From: Mesobacillus harenae
GTDB taxonomy: Bacteria; Bacillota; Bacilli; Bacillales; Cytobacillaceae
Length of the DNA stretch: 64,000 nt
Direction: 5' to 3'
Assembly (NCBI RefSeq): GCF_013343715.1
Contig: NZ_JABUNR010000009.1
Span: 62,001 to 126,000, forward strand
The notes under the pieces: model-generated
Seen by the model: the letters and a program-made list of their open reading frames with translations, nothing else
Databases searched by the model: none
What the model was told of the DNA's origin: nothing
Position numbers and translations under genes: made by a program
Shown: positions 15,787 through 25,347 of the stretch, one piece after another
Numbering within the stretch: position 1 is the first letter of the stretch
Layout: each line of letters opens with the position of its first letter

Positions 15787-17142
15787 TTACTCGCCTACCA
15801 GCTGTCTGATTTCATCGGCAATGTCTTCGACTGCCTGTTCTGGATCCTCATTGTTCAAGGTTACTTTTTGGAACAGCTTAGGAATGAGGTATGCCTCAAA
15901 CACTTCGCCAGGCCGTGCGTCTGTTTCAGGCCCATCCGAGTCGATTGAATGAAGTTCAGCGTTTTTCAATAAATCATATTGAGGGACAACACCAGTTTCC
16001 CAATATTTCTTGATAACTTCGTCTGAACGCCACTCTTCACTGTTATAAATTGATTCTTGAGCTGGGAAGTAATGAACACCAAATGTGTGCAGGAAGTCAT
16101 TAAGCTTTTCCTTATAGAACCATTCAACAAACTTCTTTGTTTCGTCCGTGTGCTCTGAATTCAGGACAGCAATTGAGTCATAGCCAAGAGACGCAGACAC
16201 TCCACTACCGTCTTTCATCGGAATTCCGAATACTTGAAACTTCTCTCCCAAGGCTGGATTCTTCTGTTCGAGAATATCGACCAGTCTTCCTGAGTAGAAT
16301 GTCATCCCGACTTGCTCGGAAATAAATGCTTCGGTCAATTCTGCATACGATGCATTCGACGCTTCTGCAGGCATATATTGATGAAGCTCTTTTAACAGAT
16401 TAAGAGATTCAACTACGTTTGGTTTCATTTCTGGTGAATCCAGAATCACTTTCCAGTTATCATCAAAAATCCTGACATTATTCGCCCATAACAGGTTACT
16501 TGTAACCCAGTTTGTCGCGCCATCAGATTTTAATGGCATCATTAATCCATATTTATTATTTTCTTTATCCGTAAACGCTTTCGCAACATTCACGAATTCA
16601 TCCCATGTTTTCGGTACAGATAATCCTTTTTCTTCTAGCCAGTCTGTTCGGATATAGCCGTATGCAAGGTTATAATCATAAGGAATCCAATATGTTTTCC
16701 CTTTGATCGGGAACAAAATATGGCCATCATAGAAATCGCTCTTGCCGCCAATATTTTCAATAATGTCGTCTACGGGTGCGACTTTTCCTTCCTTTTCTAA
16801 TAAAGCAATATGGCCAATGTAACCAGAGAGAAAAGCGTCATACTGAGCTGAAGTCCCATAGGTTGCATTAATTTTCGTAAATACATCTGCCAGCGGAACA
16901 GCTTCCACTTCCACTTTGACACCGAATTCCTCTTCATATTCTTTGCCAGCAGTTTGGAGCACTTCCATTGTTTCAGGTCCGGTTTCAGTTGAAGCGACCC
17001 GGATGACGGTGGTTTCGGCCTTCTCTTCATCATCTTTTTTCCCCTCATCTGAAGGTGATGGTGCAGGTGACCCAAGGCATCCTGCAAGCAGACCTATAAC
17101 CAGGACACTAACAAGGCATTGAAGAATCCATTTGGCTCTCAT
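15787..17142 (-). CDS. Extracellular solute-binding lipoprotein (sugar ABC importer)
   Basis: 451 residues. Residues 1-22 form a lipoprotein signal ending in LLAGC, so the mature protein is anchored by Cys-22, followed by a Ser/Pro and acidic linker and a type-1 SBP fold (LEEKGLSVPKTWDEFVNVAKAF is typical). It captures the sugar or polyol for the two permeases encoded next. AAGGGG precedes the ATG by 7 nt. The ligand is unknown. Confidence 0.9.
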   Translation of the reverse strand: MRAKWILQCLVSVLVIGLLAGCLGSPAPSPSDEGKKDDEEKAETTVIRVASTETGPETMEVLQTAGKEYEEEFGVKVEVEAVPLADVFTKINATYGTSAQYDAFLSGYIGHIALLEKEGKVAPVDDIIENIGGKSDFYDGHILFPIKGKTYWIPYDYNLAYGYIRTDWLEEKGLSVPKTWDEFVNVAKAFTDKENNKYGLMMPLKSDGATNWVTSNLLWANNVRIFDDNWKVILDSPEMKPNVVESLNLLKELHQYMPAEASNASYAELTEAFISEQVGMTFYSGRLVDILEQKNPALGEKFQVFGIPMKDGSGVSASLGYDSIAVLNSEHTDETKKFVEWFYKEKLNDFLHTFGVHYFPAQESIYNSEEWRSDEVIKKYWETGVVPQYDLLKNAELHSIDSDGPETDARPGEVFEAYLIPKLFQKVTLNNEDPEQAVEDIADEIRQLVGE

Positions 17143-17210
17143 GTTTTACCCCTTTTCTTTTATGTTTTTAAAAATAGTTTCGAAGGCGGCAACAGCTTTA
17201 GCTAGCAGAT

Positions 17211-18728
17211 CTAATTTCCACTCAGTGCTGAAAGACGGTGCGACAGGTCATAAGTTCGTAAATGTAATTCCTGATAAATATCAAATAATTCATCATAAAC
17301 CTGTTTGTTTTCTGTAATTGGCTCCACACGGTCAATAACTTTCTGGGCCGATAAGACCCCCTCTGTTAAATTAGAAAACCAGCCAATTCCTGTTGCAGCA
17401 ATAAGGGCTGCACCGAACGAAGCATCACTTGATGATGGGATTTCAAGTTCAACATGTAAAATATCAGCTAAAATTTGAACCCACTCGCGTCCTTTACTTC
17501 CACCCCCAATCACGCGCATTTTTTCCATTTTTCGTTCTGAAAATTGGAGACTGCAATCCCTAAGTGAATATCCGACTCCCTCGAGCACAGCCCTAGTAAA
17601 GTGGGGTCTAGAATGACGTGCTGTACAGCCAAAAAAGGATGCTCTTAAATTAGGATCCCAGTGCGGAGAGCGTTCACCATTTAAATAAGGCTGAAAAATT
17701 AACCCTTCAGATCCCGGCTTTATCGACTCCACTTGCTTCATTATTTCAGGGTAAATCGACCTAACCTGCCGGCTCTCTTCAAATTCTTTGTAAAAGCTTT
17801 CTTTGAACCAGCGGAAAGATGCGGCTGCAAAGTTCGTCGCGCTATTTTGATAGAATAAATCTCCAACAAGATGATGATAGGTGGTCAGCTTATTATTTTT
17901 CGTTACAGTGTCGGAAACGATCGTAAAGTTGCCGGCTGTCGCCAATTTCACTACACCGTCTCCTGCTTTTACCGTGCCGCATCCATAAACTTCTGCAGCT
18001 GTATCGGCGGTTCCCACAATAATTTTCACATCATTTGATAGCCCTAGTGCTGAGGCCATTTTTACAGTGATGGTGCCACATTGATCTGTTGGTGACAGTA
18101 TGTCAGGAAGAACCTTTTTATCGAGGTCTACAAGCGATATCAAAAAGTCAGACCACTCCTGATTTTTGATATCAAATAATAAGGAGCCTTCTGCCTCAAT
18201 ATAATCGGTCGCCATCAGGCCTGAAAACCGATAGCGAACATAGTCCTTCATGAAAAGAATCTTATCGACCTTTTCATATTTGTTCGGTTCATTTTGCTTC
18301 AGCCATAATAGATGGCATAAAGTCCAAGTTGGATTTGGCGCATTATAACAAGTTTCATAGATTTGTTCGCCGTATTCTTCATTCAGCTGTTTAGTTTGCT
18401 CGCCAGTTCTTTGGTCATTCCACATAATCGCTGGGCGAATGATCTTTTGCTGTTTATCCAGAAAAACCGCAACATGATGTGGAGCCGTAAAACTGAGGGC
18501 CAAAATCCCTTTCCGCTCCTGCTCAGAAAAACCAGCAATCGCCGCAGTAACAGCTTCGACTGCTGCTGTTATCCACATTTCAGGATCCTGTTCAACCCAC
18601 CTTGGGAATGGGTAAAGGGAAGGATAAGGAACATAAGCTTCAGAAACGATCATGCCATCTTTCCGAAGACAGGTTACCTTACAACCACCTGATCCGTGAT
18701 CGATTCCTAACACATATTCATGCTTCAT
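17211..18728 (-). CDS. FGGY-family carbohydrate kinase (xylulokinase-like)
   Basis: 505 residues, full length for the family. N-terminal YVLGIDHGSGGCKVTCL is the phosphate-binding loop; IMWNDQRTGEQ carries the catalytic-type Asp; GTADTAAEVYGCGTVKAGDG and VIGGGSKGREWVQILADIL form the second ATPase half. It phosphorylates a ketose or polyol with ATP. Its start overlaps the end of the dehydrogenase gene by 4 nt (ATGA), so the two are translationally coupled: oxidation by the dehydrogenase followed by phosphorylation is a natural order. The substrate is not identifiable. Confidence 0.88.
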   Translation of the reverse strand: MKHEYVLGIDHGSGGCKVTCLRKDGMIVSEAYVPYPSLYPFPRWVEQDPEMWITAAVEAVTAAIAGFSEQERKGILALSFTAPHHVAVFLDKQQKIIRPAIMWNDQRTGEQTKQLNEEYGEQIYETCYNAPNPTWTLCHLLWLKQNEPNKYEKVDKILFMKDYVRYRFSGLMATDYIEAEGSLLFDIKNQEWSDFLISLVDLDKKVLPDILSPTDQCGTITVKMASALGLSNDVKIIVGTADTAAEVYGCGTVKAGDGVVKLATAGNFTIVSDTVTKNNKLTTYHHLVGDLFYQNSATNFAAASFRWFKESFYKEFEESRQVRSIYPEIMKQVESIKPGSEGLIFQPYLNGERSPHWDPNLRASFFGCTARHSRPHFTRAVLEGVGYSLRDCSLQFSERKMEKMRVIGGGSKGREWVQILADILHVELEIPSSSDASFGAALIAATGIGWFSNLTEGVLSAQKVIDRVEPITENKQVYDELFDIYQELHLRTYDLSHRLSALSGN

Positions 18729-19756
18729 TTCTCTTCATCCTTTTGATTTAGGGAAATCAGCACTTTTATTATGTCTTCACCCTCGTCAATCGCTGCAAAT
18801 CCCTGTTCTATGGCCTTCCCCAATGACACAACTCTGCTGATGAGTGGCTCCAAATCAATTTTTTCGGCGTTGATCATTTCAATTGCCTCGAGATAATCAT
18901 CCCGATTGTAAACCCTCGTTCCGACGAGAGTCAGCTCTTTGGCAATAATCCGATAGATATCAAAGTCAGCTTTCTTTTTAGGCAACCCTGCGATGACGAC
19001 TGTTCCTTTTATCCCTGTTCCTTCAATACAAGAAACAAGCCCGATGTTGGTCCCAGTTGCTTCAATTGAAACATCCGCCCCCCGCCGATTTGTTTTCTCG
19101 TTAATTTGTTCAAGGAAATTTTGATCACCTTTGATCACATCAAACCCATACTTTTGAGCGACTCCGATTCTGAATGGGTTAATCTCCGAAATGATCACAT
19201 GAGCGCCTTTTAACTTGGCAGCTAATGCGGTAATCAGCCCGATCGGCCCGCCACCAACAATTAAGACAGTTTGACCGGTTGTTATATTACCCTTTTTTAT
19301 TAAATGGACGCATACAGCAAGCGGCTCAATTAAAGCACCTGCTTCCATCGACATCTGCTCGCCAAGCTTATACACATTTAATTCTGGAACTTTTATAAAA
19401 TCTGCCATGGCTCCATCGCTATCAATTCCAATTAAATTTAATGAAGTGCACAGATTGTATTCACCAGTTTGGCAGCCGTGGCATTCTCCACATGTTATTA
19501 ATGGTTCAACGGTTACTCTGTCGCCTTTCAGCAATAGACTGCCTTCGTGCGCCTGTTCGATGGTTCCTGAAAATTCATGACCAAAAATAACCGGCGGCTT
19601 TACCCGATTGTCCATGCCGCCATGAAAGGCAAGCATATCTGTACCACAGATTCCTGCATACGCGACTTTAATAAGCACTTCGCCAGCCTGTATTTCTGGA
19701 ATATTCCGTTCTTTTACGGCAAGCTGATTAGGGCCGGTGTAAGATAGCGCTTTCAT
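18725..19756 (-). CDS. Zinc-dependent medium-chain alcohol/polyol dehydrogenase
   Basis: 343 residues. Catalytic zinc ligands are in AGICGTDMLAFHG (Cys) and FGHEFSG (His-Glu); the structural zinc site is CGECHGCQTGEYNLC with four Cys (about residues 88-102); VLIVGGGPIGLITALAAKLKG binds NAD(P). It resembles sorbitol/threonine dehydrogenases and probably converts a polyol to the ketose used by the coupled kinase. AAAGGAG lies 8 nt before the ATG. Confidence 0.9.
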   Translation of the reverse strand: MKALSYTGPNQLAVKERNIPEIQAGEVLIKVAYAGICGTDMLAFHGGMDNRVKPPVIFGHEFSGTIEQAHEGSLLLKGDRVTVEPLITCGECHGCQTGEYNLCTSLNLIGIDSDGAMADFIKVPELNVYKLGEQMSMEAGALIEPLAVCVHLIKKGNITTGQTVLIVGGGPIGLITALAAKLKGAHVIISEINPFRIGVAQKYGFDVIKGDQNFLEQINEKTNRRGADVSIEATGTNIGLVSCIEGTGIKGTVVIAGLPKKKADFDIYRIIAKELTLVGTRVYNRDDYLEAIEMINAEKIDLEPLISRVVSLGKAIEQGFAAIDEGEDIIKVLISLNQKDEEK

Positions 19757-19799
19757 TTACTTCGCTCCTTTTCATCTTTAAAACTTATTTCATGTCGAC

Positions 19800-21242
19800 T
19801 TACCAGTAACCAAATCCCAATTTTCCCGGATTCATAATTCCTTTTGGATCGATGGTTTTTTTTATATCAAGCAGGACGTCAAACATGTCTCCATACAGTT
19901 CGGGCATGAGCCAGCCAAGCTTAAAGCCGATTCCATGGTGTTCATTTAACAGCGCGCCATTTTCTAAGTTGACCCTTGAACAGTCAGCCCATATCTGATT
20001 ATGAAGCCTGAACAGTTCTTGCGAATCTTTAGGAGGATTGGCAATATAAAACCGGTCATAAATCATCGTGCCCCAAGGATACCAATGCGAGAAATGGGCC
20101 ATATACTCTGCATTCCATTCCTTGTATTTCTCTTCTACCAATTTCTTTTTCTCATCGTAAAGCTTATGAACTTTGTCATACGTGGTGATCGTTTCCACTG
20201 TGCCATACAGGAGCGGATATGCGGGCTGAAGGGGCGGTCGATAGAAATCGTACCGAGTGTTCCACCAGTATAAGCCTGGTTCTTCCCCTAAATCGTTCCC
20301 GCCATTTTCCATACAGATTTCTAAGACTTTTTTCATTTGCAGTTCAGCAATATCAGCAAACCCGTCCACCATCAAAACCATATTGACTCCCTCTGCATCC
20401 ATTCCTGTTCCTTTTAGTGATTTTTTTGTTGAACCAGGATCGTACAGGCGAATTACTGCAGGGTTCAGACGGTTTAACATGATGTTTCTGCCTGCTTCAA
20501 CTCCATCGTGAATATCGTTAAATCGAACCATTCTGAACAATCGCTTTTCCGGAAGCGGGTCAACACGGATGCGGATCTTCGTGATCACTCCCAAGGTTCC
20601 TTCCGATCCTATGAATAATTGAAGCAGGCCTGGCCCGCTCGCATGATTTGGGACAGGTAACGTCTCAACTACCTTACCTGTAGGCAACACCACTTCCACA
20701 GACAGAACCATATCTTCCGCTTTGCCATATTTCGTGGACATCACTCCAGAACCCCTGGCAGCCAAATAGCCGCCTAGTGTCGCTATATCAACAGAGGATG
20801 GGTAATGAGCCAGCATTAACCCATGTTTATTCAGCTTGTTTTCAAGTACACGTCCATTAATACCCGGCTGGGCCGTTAAAACGAGCGACTTTTCATCAAT
20901 TTCAATGATTTTATCCATTCTTGTTACGTCCAGTACAATTCCGCCATACATCGTTGCTGCTCCGCCTTGGGTACCTGATCCTCCTCCTCTTGGCACAACC
21001 GGAACTTTGTATGTGTTACATATTTTCATAATCTTTGCAACTTCTTTCGTTGTGGCGGGCCTAACTATAAAACAAGGAAGCTGCAATTCTTCGTTTTTCT
21101 GTTTCCACATATACGTTAGCCAGTATTGGTCAATTGCCATGTCTTTTTGTGCATCTGTTTCTACTGTGATGACGTTTTCTGGTCCAACTGCATCTTCCAG
21201 CTCAAACCGAAACATCTGAAGCGAATAACCTGTTAAATTCAA
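19800..21242 (-). CDS. FAD-linked oxidase, GlcD/D-lactate dehydrogenase type
   Basis: 480 residues. The N-terminal PCMH FAD domain shows VPRGGGSGTQGGAATMYGGI and LGGYLAARGSG; the C-terminal FAD-oxidase domain ends in NEHHGIGFKLGWL and KTIDPKGIMNPGKLGFG. Such flavoenzymes oxidise 2-hydroxy acids or alditols. TTG start with GGGG upstream. It is the second gene of the operon after the GntR regulator. Its presence beside polyol dehydrogenase and kinase suggests a side chain or acid sugar that needs two oxidations; this is inference. Confidence 0.88.
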   Translation of the reverse strand: MNLTGYSLQMFRFELEDAVGPENVITVETDAQKDMAIDQYWLTYMWKQKNEELQLPCFIVRPATTKEVAKIMKICNTYKVPVVPRGGGSGTQGGAATMYGGIVLDVTRMDKIIEIDEKSLVLTAQPGINGRVLENKLNKHGLMLAHYPSSVDIATLGGYLAARGSGVMSTKYGKAEDMVLSVEVVLPTGKVVETLPVPNHASGPGLLQLFIGSEGTLGVITKIRIRVDPLPEKRLFRMVRFNDIHDGVEAGRNIMLNRLNPAVIRLYDPGSTKKSLKGTGMDAEGVNMVLMVDGFADIAELQMKKVLEICMENGGNDLGEEPGLYWWNTRYDFYRPPLQPAYPLLYGTVETITTYDKVHKLYDEKKKLVEEKYKEWNAEYMAHFSHWYPWGTMIYDRFYIANPPKDSQELFRLHNQIWADCSRVNLENGALLNEHHGIGFKLGWLMPELYGDMFDVLLDIKKTIDPKGIMNPGKLGFGYW

Positions 21243-21293
21243 ATCGATTCCCCTTTCTGTTGTTATTCTTTTAAAGCTATAGTTGCGATTTTT

Positions 21294-22025
21294 CTAATTG
21301 GACAGGCTGACTGTATAAGAAAATTTGTCCCCCCGGAAATATGAATGTAAAAGTTCAACTGGTGTTCCATCCACCAAATAGGATGTCCGGTCAAAAAAGA
21401 AGAAAGGAATCTCCACGGGCGTGCCAAGCACTTCTGCTATATGTGCATCCATTACAGCTTCCATTCTTTGTTCCGCGTTTTTAATCGGTTTGTCTATATC
21501 CTTCAGATATGAATATAAAGACTCTGTTTCAAGATTAAGAGAGTCTAATTTAGGAGCCTGGAATTCGGGTACGATTAATTCTTGATAACCAAAGGGAATC
21601 TCATCTATATACCGTATCCTTTTTATCGAAAAAACTTTGTTATATTTACGGAGGTTCAGTCTGTGGCATTCTTTTTCGGTGGGAAGTCGCTTTTCAAAAT
21701 CAAGGACTCTTGCCTTTGGATTTAACCCCATCTCGAGCATATCCTGATGAAAACCGGTTATTTTATTTAAACTTCGCTGGAGTTTCGCCCTTGCAACAAA
21801 TGCTCCTTTTCCATGAACCCTGAAAACCAGCCCTTCATTGACCAATTCGGTAACAGCATTTCTAGCTGTCATCCGTGAAACTCCATATTTCATAACAAGC
21901 TCGTCTTCAGTTGGGATTTGATCCCCTTGCTGAAAGTGGCCTTTAATAATTAAATTACGTAAATCCTGAGATATTTGAATATAGATTGGTGGCTGAGTTT
22001 TACTAGTGGTATTGATTTTCTCCAT
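21294..22025 (-). CDS. GntR/HutC-family transcriptional regulator of the sugar operon
   Basis: 243 residues. The winged HTH covers about residues 8-75 (PTEDELVMKYGVSRMTARNAVTELVNEGLVFRVHGKGAFV) and the UTRA ligand domain about 90-240 (DFEKRLPTEKECHRLNL, FGYQELIVPE, FFFDRTSYLVDGTPVELLHSYFRGDKF). The start at 22025 has AAAGGG 9 nt upstream; the ATG at 22055 has none. First gene of the eight-gene operon, so probably autoregulated and released by a sugar phosphate. Confidence 0.88.
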   Translation of the reverse strand: MEKINTTSKTQPPIYIQISQDLRNLIIKGHFQQGDQIPTEDELVMKYGVSRMTARNAVTELVNEGLVFRVHGKGAFVARAKLQRSLNKITGFHQDMLEMGLNPKARVLDFEKRLPTEKECHRLNLRKYNKVFSIKRIRYIDEIPFGYQELIVPEFQAPKLDSLNLETESLYSYLKDIDKPIKNAEQRMEAVMDAHIAEVLGTPVEIPFFFFDRTSYLVDGTPVELLHSYFRGDKFSYTVSLSN

Positions 22026-22128
22026 TTTTATAAGCCCTTTCATTTTCTTAATCAATTCTGCGGATCAGACCCCAGATAGCAATTGGTGCAATTCAGTTAT
22101 AGCGTGGCAGCGTCACCTGCTCCTTTCA

Positions 22129-22150
22129 TATAGTTATCTATACAACTATA
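22129..22150. promoter_or_regulatory. Inverted repeat upstream of the sugar operon, candidate GntR operator
   Basis: TATAGTT-ATCTATAC-AACTATA has 7-bp perfect arms, about 105 bp upstream of the regulator start. HutC-type regulators usually bind short AT-rich palindromes of this kind. Further upstream AAAGTGAT occurs twice (22161-22168, 22186-22193), 25 bp apart. A clear -35/-10 pair could not be fixed. Confidence 0.45.
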
Positions 22151-22193
22151 CTTATCATGCAAAGTGATATTTTATGTCTACATTTAAAGTGAT

Positions 22194-22575
22194 TTTTTAA
22201 AGAATAAGCTTGTTTATAAAGGATTGTTGCAAATAATTTATTAAAGGGCTTGTGATAGATAGCTAATGGGGCAATTTCGTTAGCGAACGAAGTAAAAGTT
22301 GAATATTTTTAAAACTAATAGCTGGGTGTTCTTTCTAATTAAAAGATTTTAGAGAACACAATTCATAAAAGGCAATTAAAAGTTAATGAATCCGCTTTAA
22401 AAGGAGTAAAACTTGACGAAGATGCTTCTAATTTGAAAGAATTGGTTGTTTGTTAAAAAATTAACGAATACATCGCAACTCAGTATTTCATTGGTTTTAT
22501 TTAATAAATTCAGGATAACTTTAGATATTATGAAGAAAATATATTAAAAAATACACTTTAAAGGGGGGTAATAAA
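22194..22575. other. Intergenic region with a possible gene remnant
   Basis: On the plus strand one frame between about 22346 and 22456 reads ILENTIHKRQLKVNESALKG and on to LVVC before TAA. It looks like real protein sequence but lacks a start and ribosome-binding site. Otherwise no feature. Confidence 0.3.
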
Positions 22576-23010
22576 ATGTACTTTGTATGGGGCATTATCG
22601 TTTTACTAATAATCATGATTGTTTTTATGCCAAAAACATTAACTATTAGAGAAAATATAATTATTGTTCCAACTGTAGGTTATTTTGCTTGGATTTCACA
22701 TATCTTAATTGGAATAAAGTTAGACTTTTTAGACTTTGGTCCTACTAAGCAAGTAGAATATACTGATTGGGCTCTTGTTTCATTAGTTCCGTCACTGTTG
22801 GCAGTTTTATACTTAAATTTTGAAAGAGAAAATAAGTACTTACTGTATATAATTATTTGGACGGCTTTGTCTTTTTTACTTGAATTCATATTATCAAAAG
22901 TCGGATACATGAAACATGATGAATGGAAGATATGGTATTCGATTCCTGTTTATTTTGCAGCCTATTTTGTATTACATTGGTTTTTCAAAAAGGTGGTTAA
23001 AAAATTATAA
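22576..23010 (+). CDS. CBO0543 family membrane protein
   Basis: 144 residues with about five hydrophobic segments and the family-like ending MKHDEWKIWYSIPVYFAAYFVLHWFFKKV. GGGGGG lies 9 nt before the ATG. It is a third family member in this window, apart from the pair at 7729-8681. Function unknown. Confidence 0.75.
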   Translation: MYFVWGIIVLLIIMIVFMPKTLTIRENIIIVPTVGYFAWISHILIGIKLDFLDFGPTKQVEYTDWALVSLVPSLLAVLYLNFERENKYLLYIIIWTALSFLLEFILSKVGYMKHDEWKIWYSIPVYFAAYFVLHWFFKKVVKKL

Positions 23011-23026
23011 TTAATAAAACTATCTG

Positions 23027-23158
23027 AACATTTATTTGTGGAGGTTCCTATACCCTAAAGATCCATCAGAGGGTGTAATTAGAGGGTTAATAAAATGGCT
23101 TGGGGACGGTGTGAGGGGTATTGAAAATATAGAAAAAAATAATAAACTATATTCCTAG
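23027..23158 (+). pseudogene. Gene fragment, C-terminal piece of an unrecognised protein
   Basis: An open frame without start codon reads LYPKDPSEGVIRGLIKWLGD and ends in NNKLYS followed by TAG. Composition is protein-like, but no family was recognised and there is no initiation site, so it is probably a remnant. The fragment is only about 44 codons. Confidence 0.3.
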
Positions 23159-23263
23159 CCTAGATAAATATCTTTTTTAATCTTAGACTAACCTTTATTT
23201 CTAGTTTTATATTTCCTCTACTTTAACAAGTCATGTTTATCATCCGGACCGCTCCTAATGACA

Positions 23264-23293
23264 AAAGGACCTCCATTATGATGAAAGTCCTTT
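23264..23293 (-). terminator. Hairpin after the ycnJ-like gene
   Basis: AAAGGAC and GTCCTTT pair across a 16-nt loop, 18 bp past the stop codon. The minus-strand tail is TTTTGTC. A weak but plausible terminator. Confidence 0.45.
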
Positions 23294-23310
23294 ATCCGCC
23301 TCATTAAAAC

Positions 23311-25203
23311 TTATTCGTTGAATCTCATTTCCCCAGGCACAACAATTTTAAAAGGAAACTCAACTAGCTCTCCTTTTTCCGTAGTTGCCTTTACCTTCAT
23401 CGTCATAGTGCCAGCGGCATGAAGTAAATTTCCGGTTAACTTAAATTCGCCATTTCCTATGTTAAATGCATTGTATGTGACCTCATAATTTGGCGGCATA
23501 CTTAGCGTTACTTCTACCTTTTTAATATTTTCGTTATCAAAATTTAAAGAAAGTTCATTTAACCCTGGATACAAAGGGGTAAGATCAACTCTTAGTCCAA
23601 CATCCTTTTTTTCTATTGAAGTTGGATAAATCCCCTGTTCAGCTGAGCTGGGTGTAGAAACTACAAGAAGAGACGCAAACAACATAATCAGGACACCATA
23701 GATGACTTCTACTTTCGCCCTACTCATCACCACATTAACAGACTTTGTTGCTATTTGTTTAATGGTATTCCACTGAAAAATGCCAATAAGCAGCACGATA
23801 AATGTTAATCCAATTTTAAATAAAATAGATTTTCCCCATTCACTTCTCATGAAGCTCTCCAATGTAAATGAAGGAACGTATTGTGTTACCATCACCAAAC
23901 CAGTAGTGATAATCGCGATCAAACTAATCAAAGCCCATTTAGAAAACTCCGGGAGAATCTCTTTAAGCCATTCTTTGATTCTTTCTTTTTGAGGAATCAT
24001 AATGAGCGCGAGCAACCCGCCGATCCACACGGAAGCAGCCGTCAAGTGAATCGCATTAATCGCCATTGTTATATAACCGCCATACCTAGGATACGGTGCA
24101 TGTCCGATAATAAAGATAGACAGGATAAGTGCAGTAAAATAGAAAAGAAGTTTTATTTTGTGGAAGAAAAATCCTGTAACAAGCAAAATCACCTGAACTA
24201 TTGGTATCCACACGAATTTTATTGAGAGAAATTGCTCTATATTAAGAGTTTGTAATTCTTTTTGCTGATTGGTGATTACAAATGCCCAACCAACCAGGAC
24301 CAACATTAGCAGGAAGAGAGATATCCTGTTCCATCTGTTATCACTCGCTCTTTTCAATATGAACGTGTGAAAGAAAGCCCCTCCAAACAGGGTGGTAATC
24401 CCGATAAATAATAGCCAATATCCCACTTGTTTTAACCCCAAATTGGTGAACCATGAAAAAGTAGTTGGGTTTCCAACATCCTCCTGTGTAATCGGGGTAA
24501 ACTTATCTACAGCAAAATAAAAGACATCCAATCGGTCAGGCTGTGATCTTGCTTCCAATTGACGTGCATACCATGTCACCTGATACGTGCCAGATGACAG
24601 CTTCTCTTCCAGCTCCACAATAATATGCTCAGGGTCACTTGGGTCAGTATAAGGTTTCTTTAATTCAACGGCATGTTGACGATCATCAAATAATCCAATT
24701 GCGGTAATTTCAACCGGCTGGTTAAACCATAATTCGATTCTTTGAGGAGAGCCATCTATAATTTCCCCATCTGCTGGGGAAAAGTCTATGATTTCTAAAG
24801 CATTATTCGTTATGGCAGTCTCTTGATGGCTAACAGTAAATCGTACTTCCTCATTCAAAACATCCCCATCTAAAGCAATGACCTTAATTTTCGCCAAATA
24901 ATTTCCATTGGGCAACGGATTTTTAATCGTCGTCAGGATATGGTTTTTACTATTTGGGTCAACAGAGACTTCATCCGTCTCCTGAACCTCTCCAGACTCA
25001 TTGAAAATACGGATAGAATCAGGATGAGTTACCACAGGATCTTGAAACCAAATCTCAAAGGTTTTTGGACTTTGTGGTATCTTCTCCCCTTGTTTGGGAT
25101 AAGTTTGTTCCAAATTAGAATGAGCAAAAGTTACACTGCCTAAAATCATAAATTGCAGAGCAATAATAAAAAATAAAATGGAAAATATATAGCGGCGTAA
25201 CAA
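23311..25203 (-). CDS. ycnJ: Copper resistance protein with two CopC domains and CopD (YcnJ-like)
   Basis: About 630 residues. A signal peptide ends in VTFA, leaving an N-terminal His (HSNLEQTYPKQGEKI), the classic CopC copper-ligand position. A first CopC domain follows, then a second (IIDFSPADGEIIDGSPQRI to VFYFAVDK). Eight or so membrane segments of CopD come next (VGYWLLFIGITTLFGGAFF; INAIHLTAASVWIGGLLAL), then a C-terminal extracytoplasmic beta domain. B. subtilis YcnJ is a copper importer with one CopC. The TTG at 25203 follows a run of G residues; no site supports the longer frame to 25242. Confidence 0.85.
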   Translation of the reverse strand: MLRRYIFSILFFIIALQFMILGSVTFAHSNLEQTYPKQGEKIPQSPKTFEIWFQDPVVTHPDSIRIFNESGEVQETDEVSVDPNSKNHILTTIKNPLPNGNYLAKIKVIALDGDVLNEEVRFTVSHQETAITNNALEIIDFSPADGEIIDGSPQRIELWFNQPVEITAIGLFDDRQHAVELKKPYTDPSDPEHIIVELEEKLSSGTYQVTWYARQLEARSQPDRLDVFYFAVDKFTPITQEDVGNPTTFSWFTNLGLKQVGYWLLFIGITTLFGGAFFHTFILKRASDNRWNRISLFLLMLVLVGWAFVITNQQKELQTLNIEQFLSIKFVWIPIVQVILLVTGFFFHKIKLLFYFTALILSIFIIGHAPYPRYGGYITMAINAIHLTAASVWIGGLLALIMIPQKERIKEWLKEILPEFSKWALISLIAIITTGLVMVTQYVPSFTLESFMRSEWGKSILFKIGLTFIVLLIGIFQWNTIKQIATKSVNVVMSRAKVEVIYGVLIMLFASLLVVSTPSSAEQGIYPTSIEKKDVGLRVDLTPLYPGLNELSLNFDNENIKKVEVTLSMPPNYEVTYNAFNIGNGEFKLTGNLLHAAGTMTMKVKATTEKGELVEFPFKIVVPGEMRFNE

Positions 25204-25319
25204 ACGAATGCCCCCCCGTTTTAAGGTATTTTTAAGTAACAATCAACATTGAACAAAAAATTCATTCTAGTCCACTTTTTAGATTTTGTCCAATCTACAA
25301 TAAAATTCCTACAATCCAC

Positions 25320-25347
25320 AAAAAAGACAACCATTAAAGGCTGTCCT
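25320..25347 (-). terminator. Terminator of a truncated minus-strand gene
   Basis: An imperfect stem (AGGACAGCC against GGTTGTCTT with G-T pairs on the minus strand), a 6-nt loop and a run of T residues directly after the stop at 25350-25348. Confidence 0.5.

Noticed and set aside
16797..17122. Frames inside the solute-binding protein gene on both strands
   Set aside because: Shadows of the well-supported lipoprotein gene; composition biased, no initiation sites.
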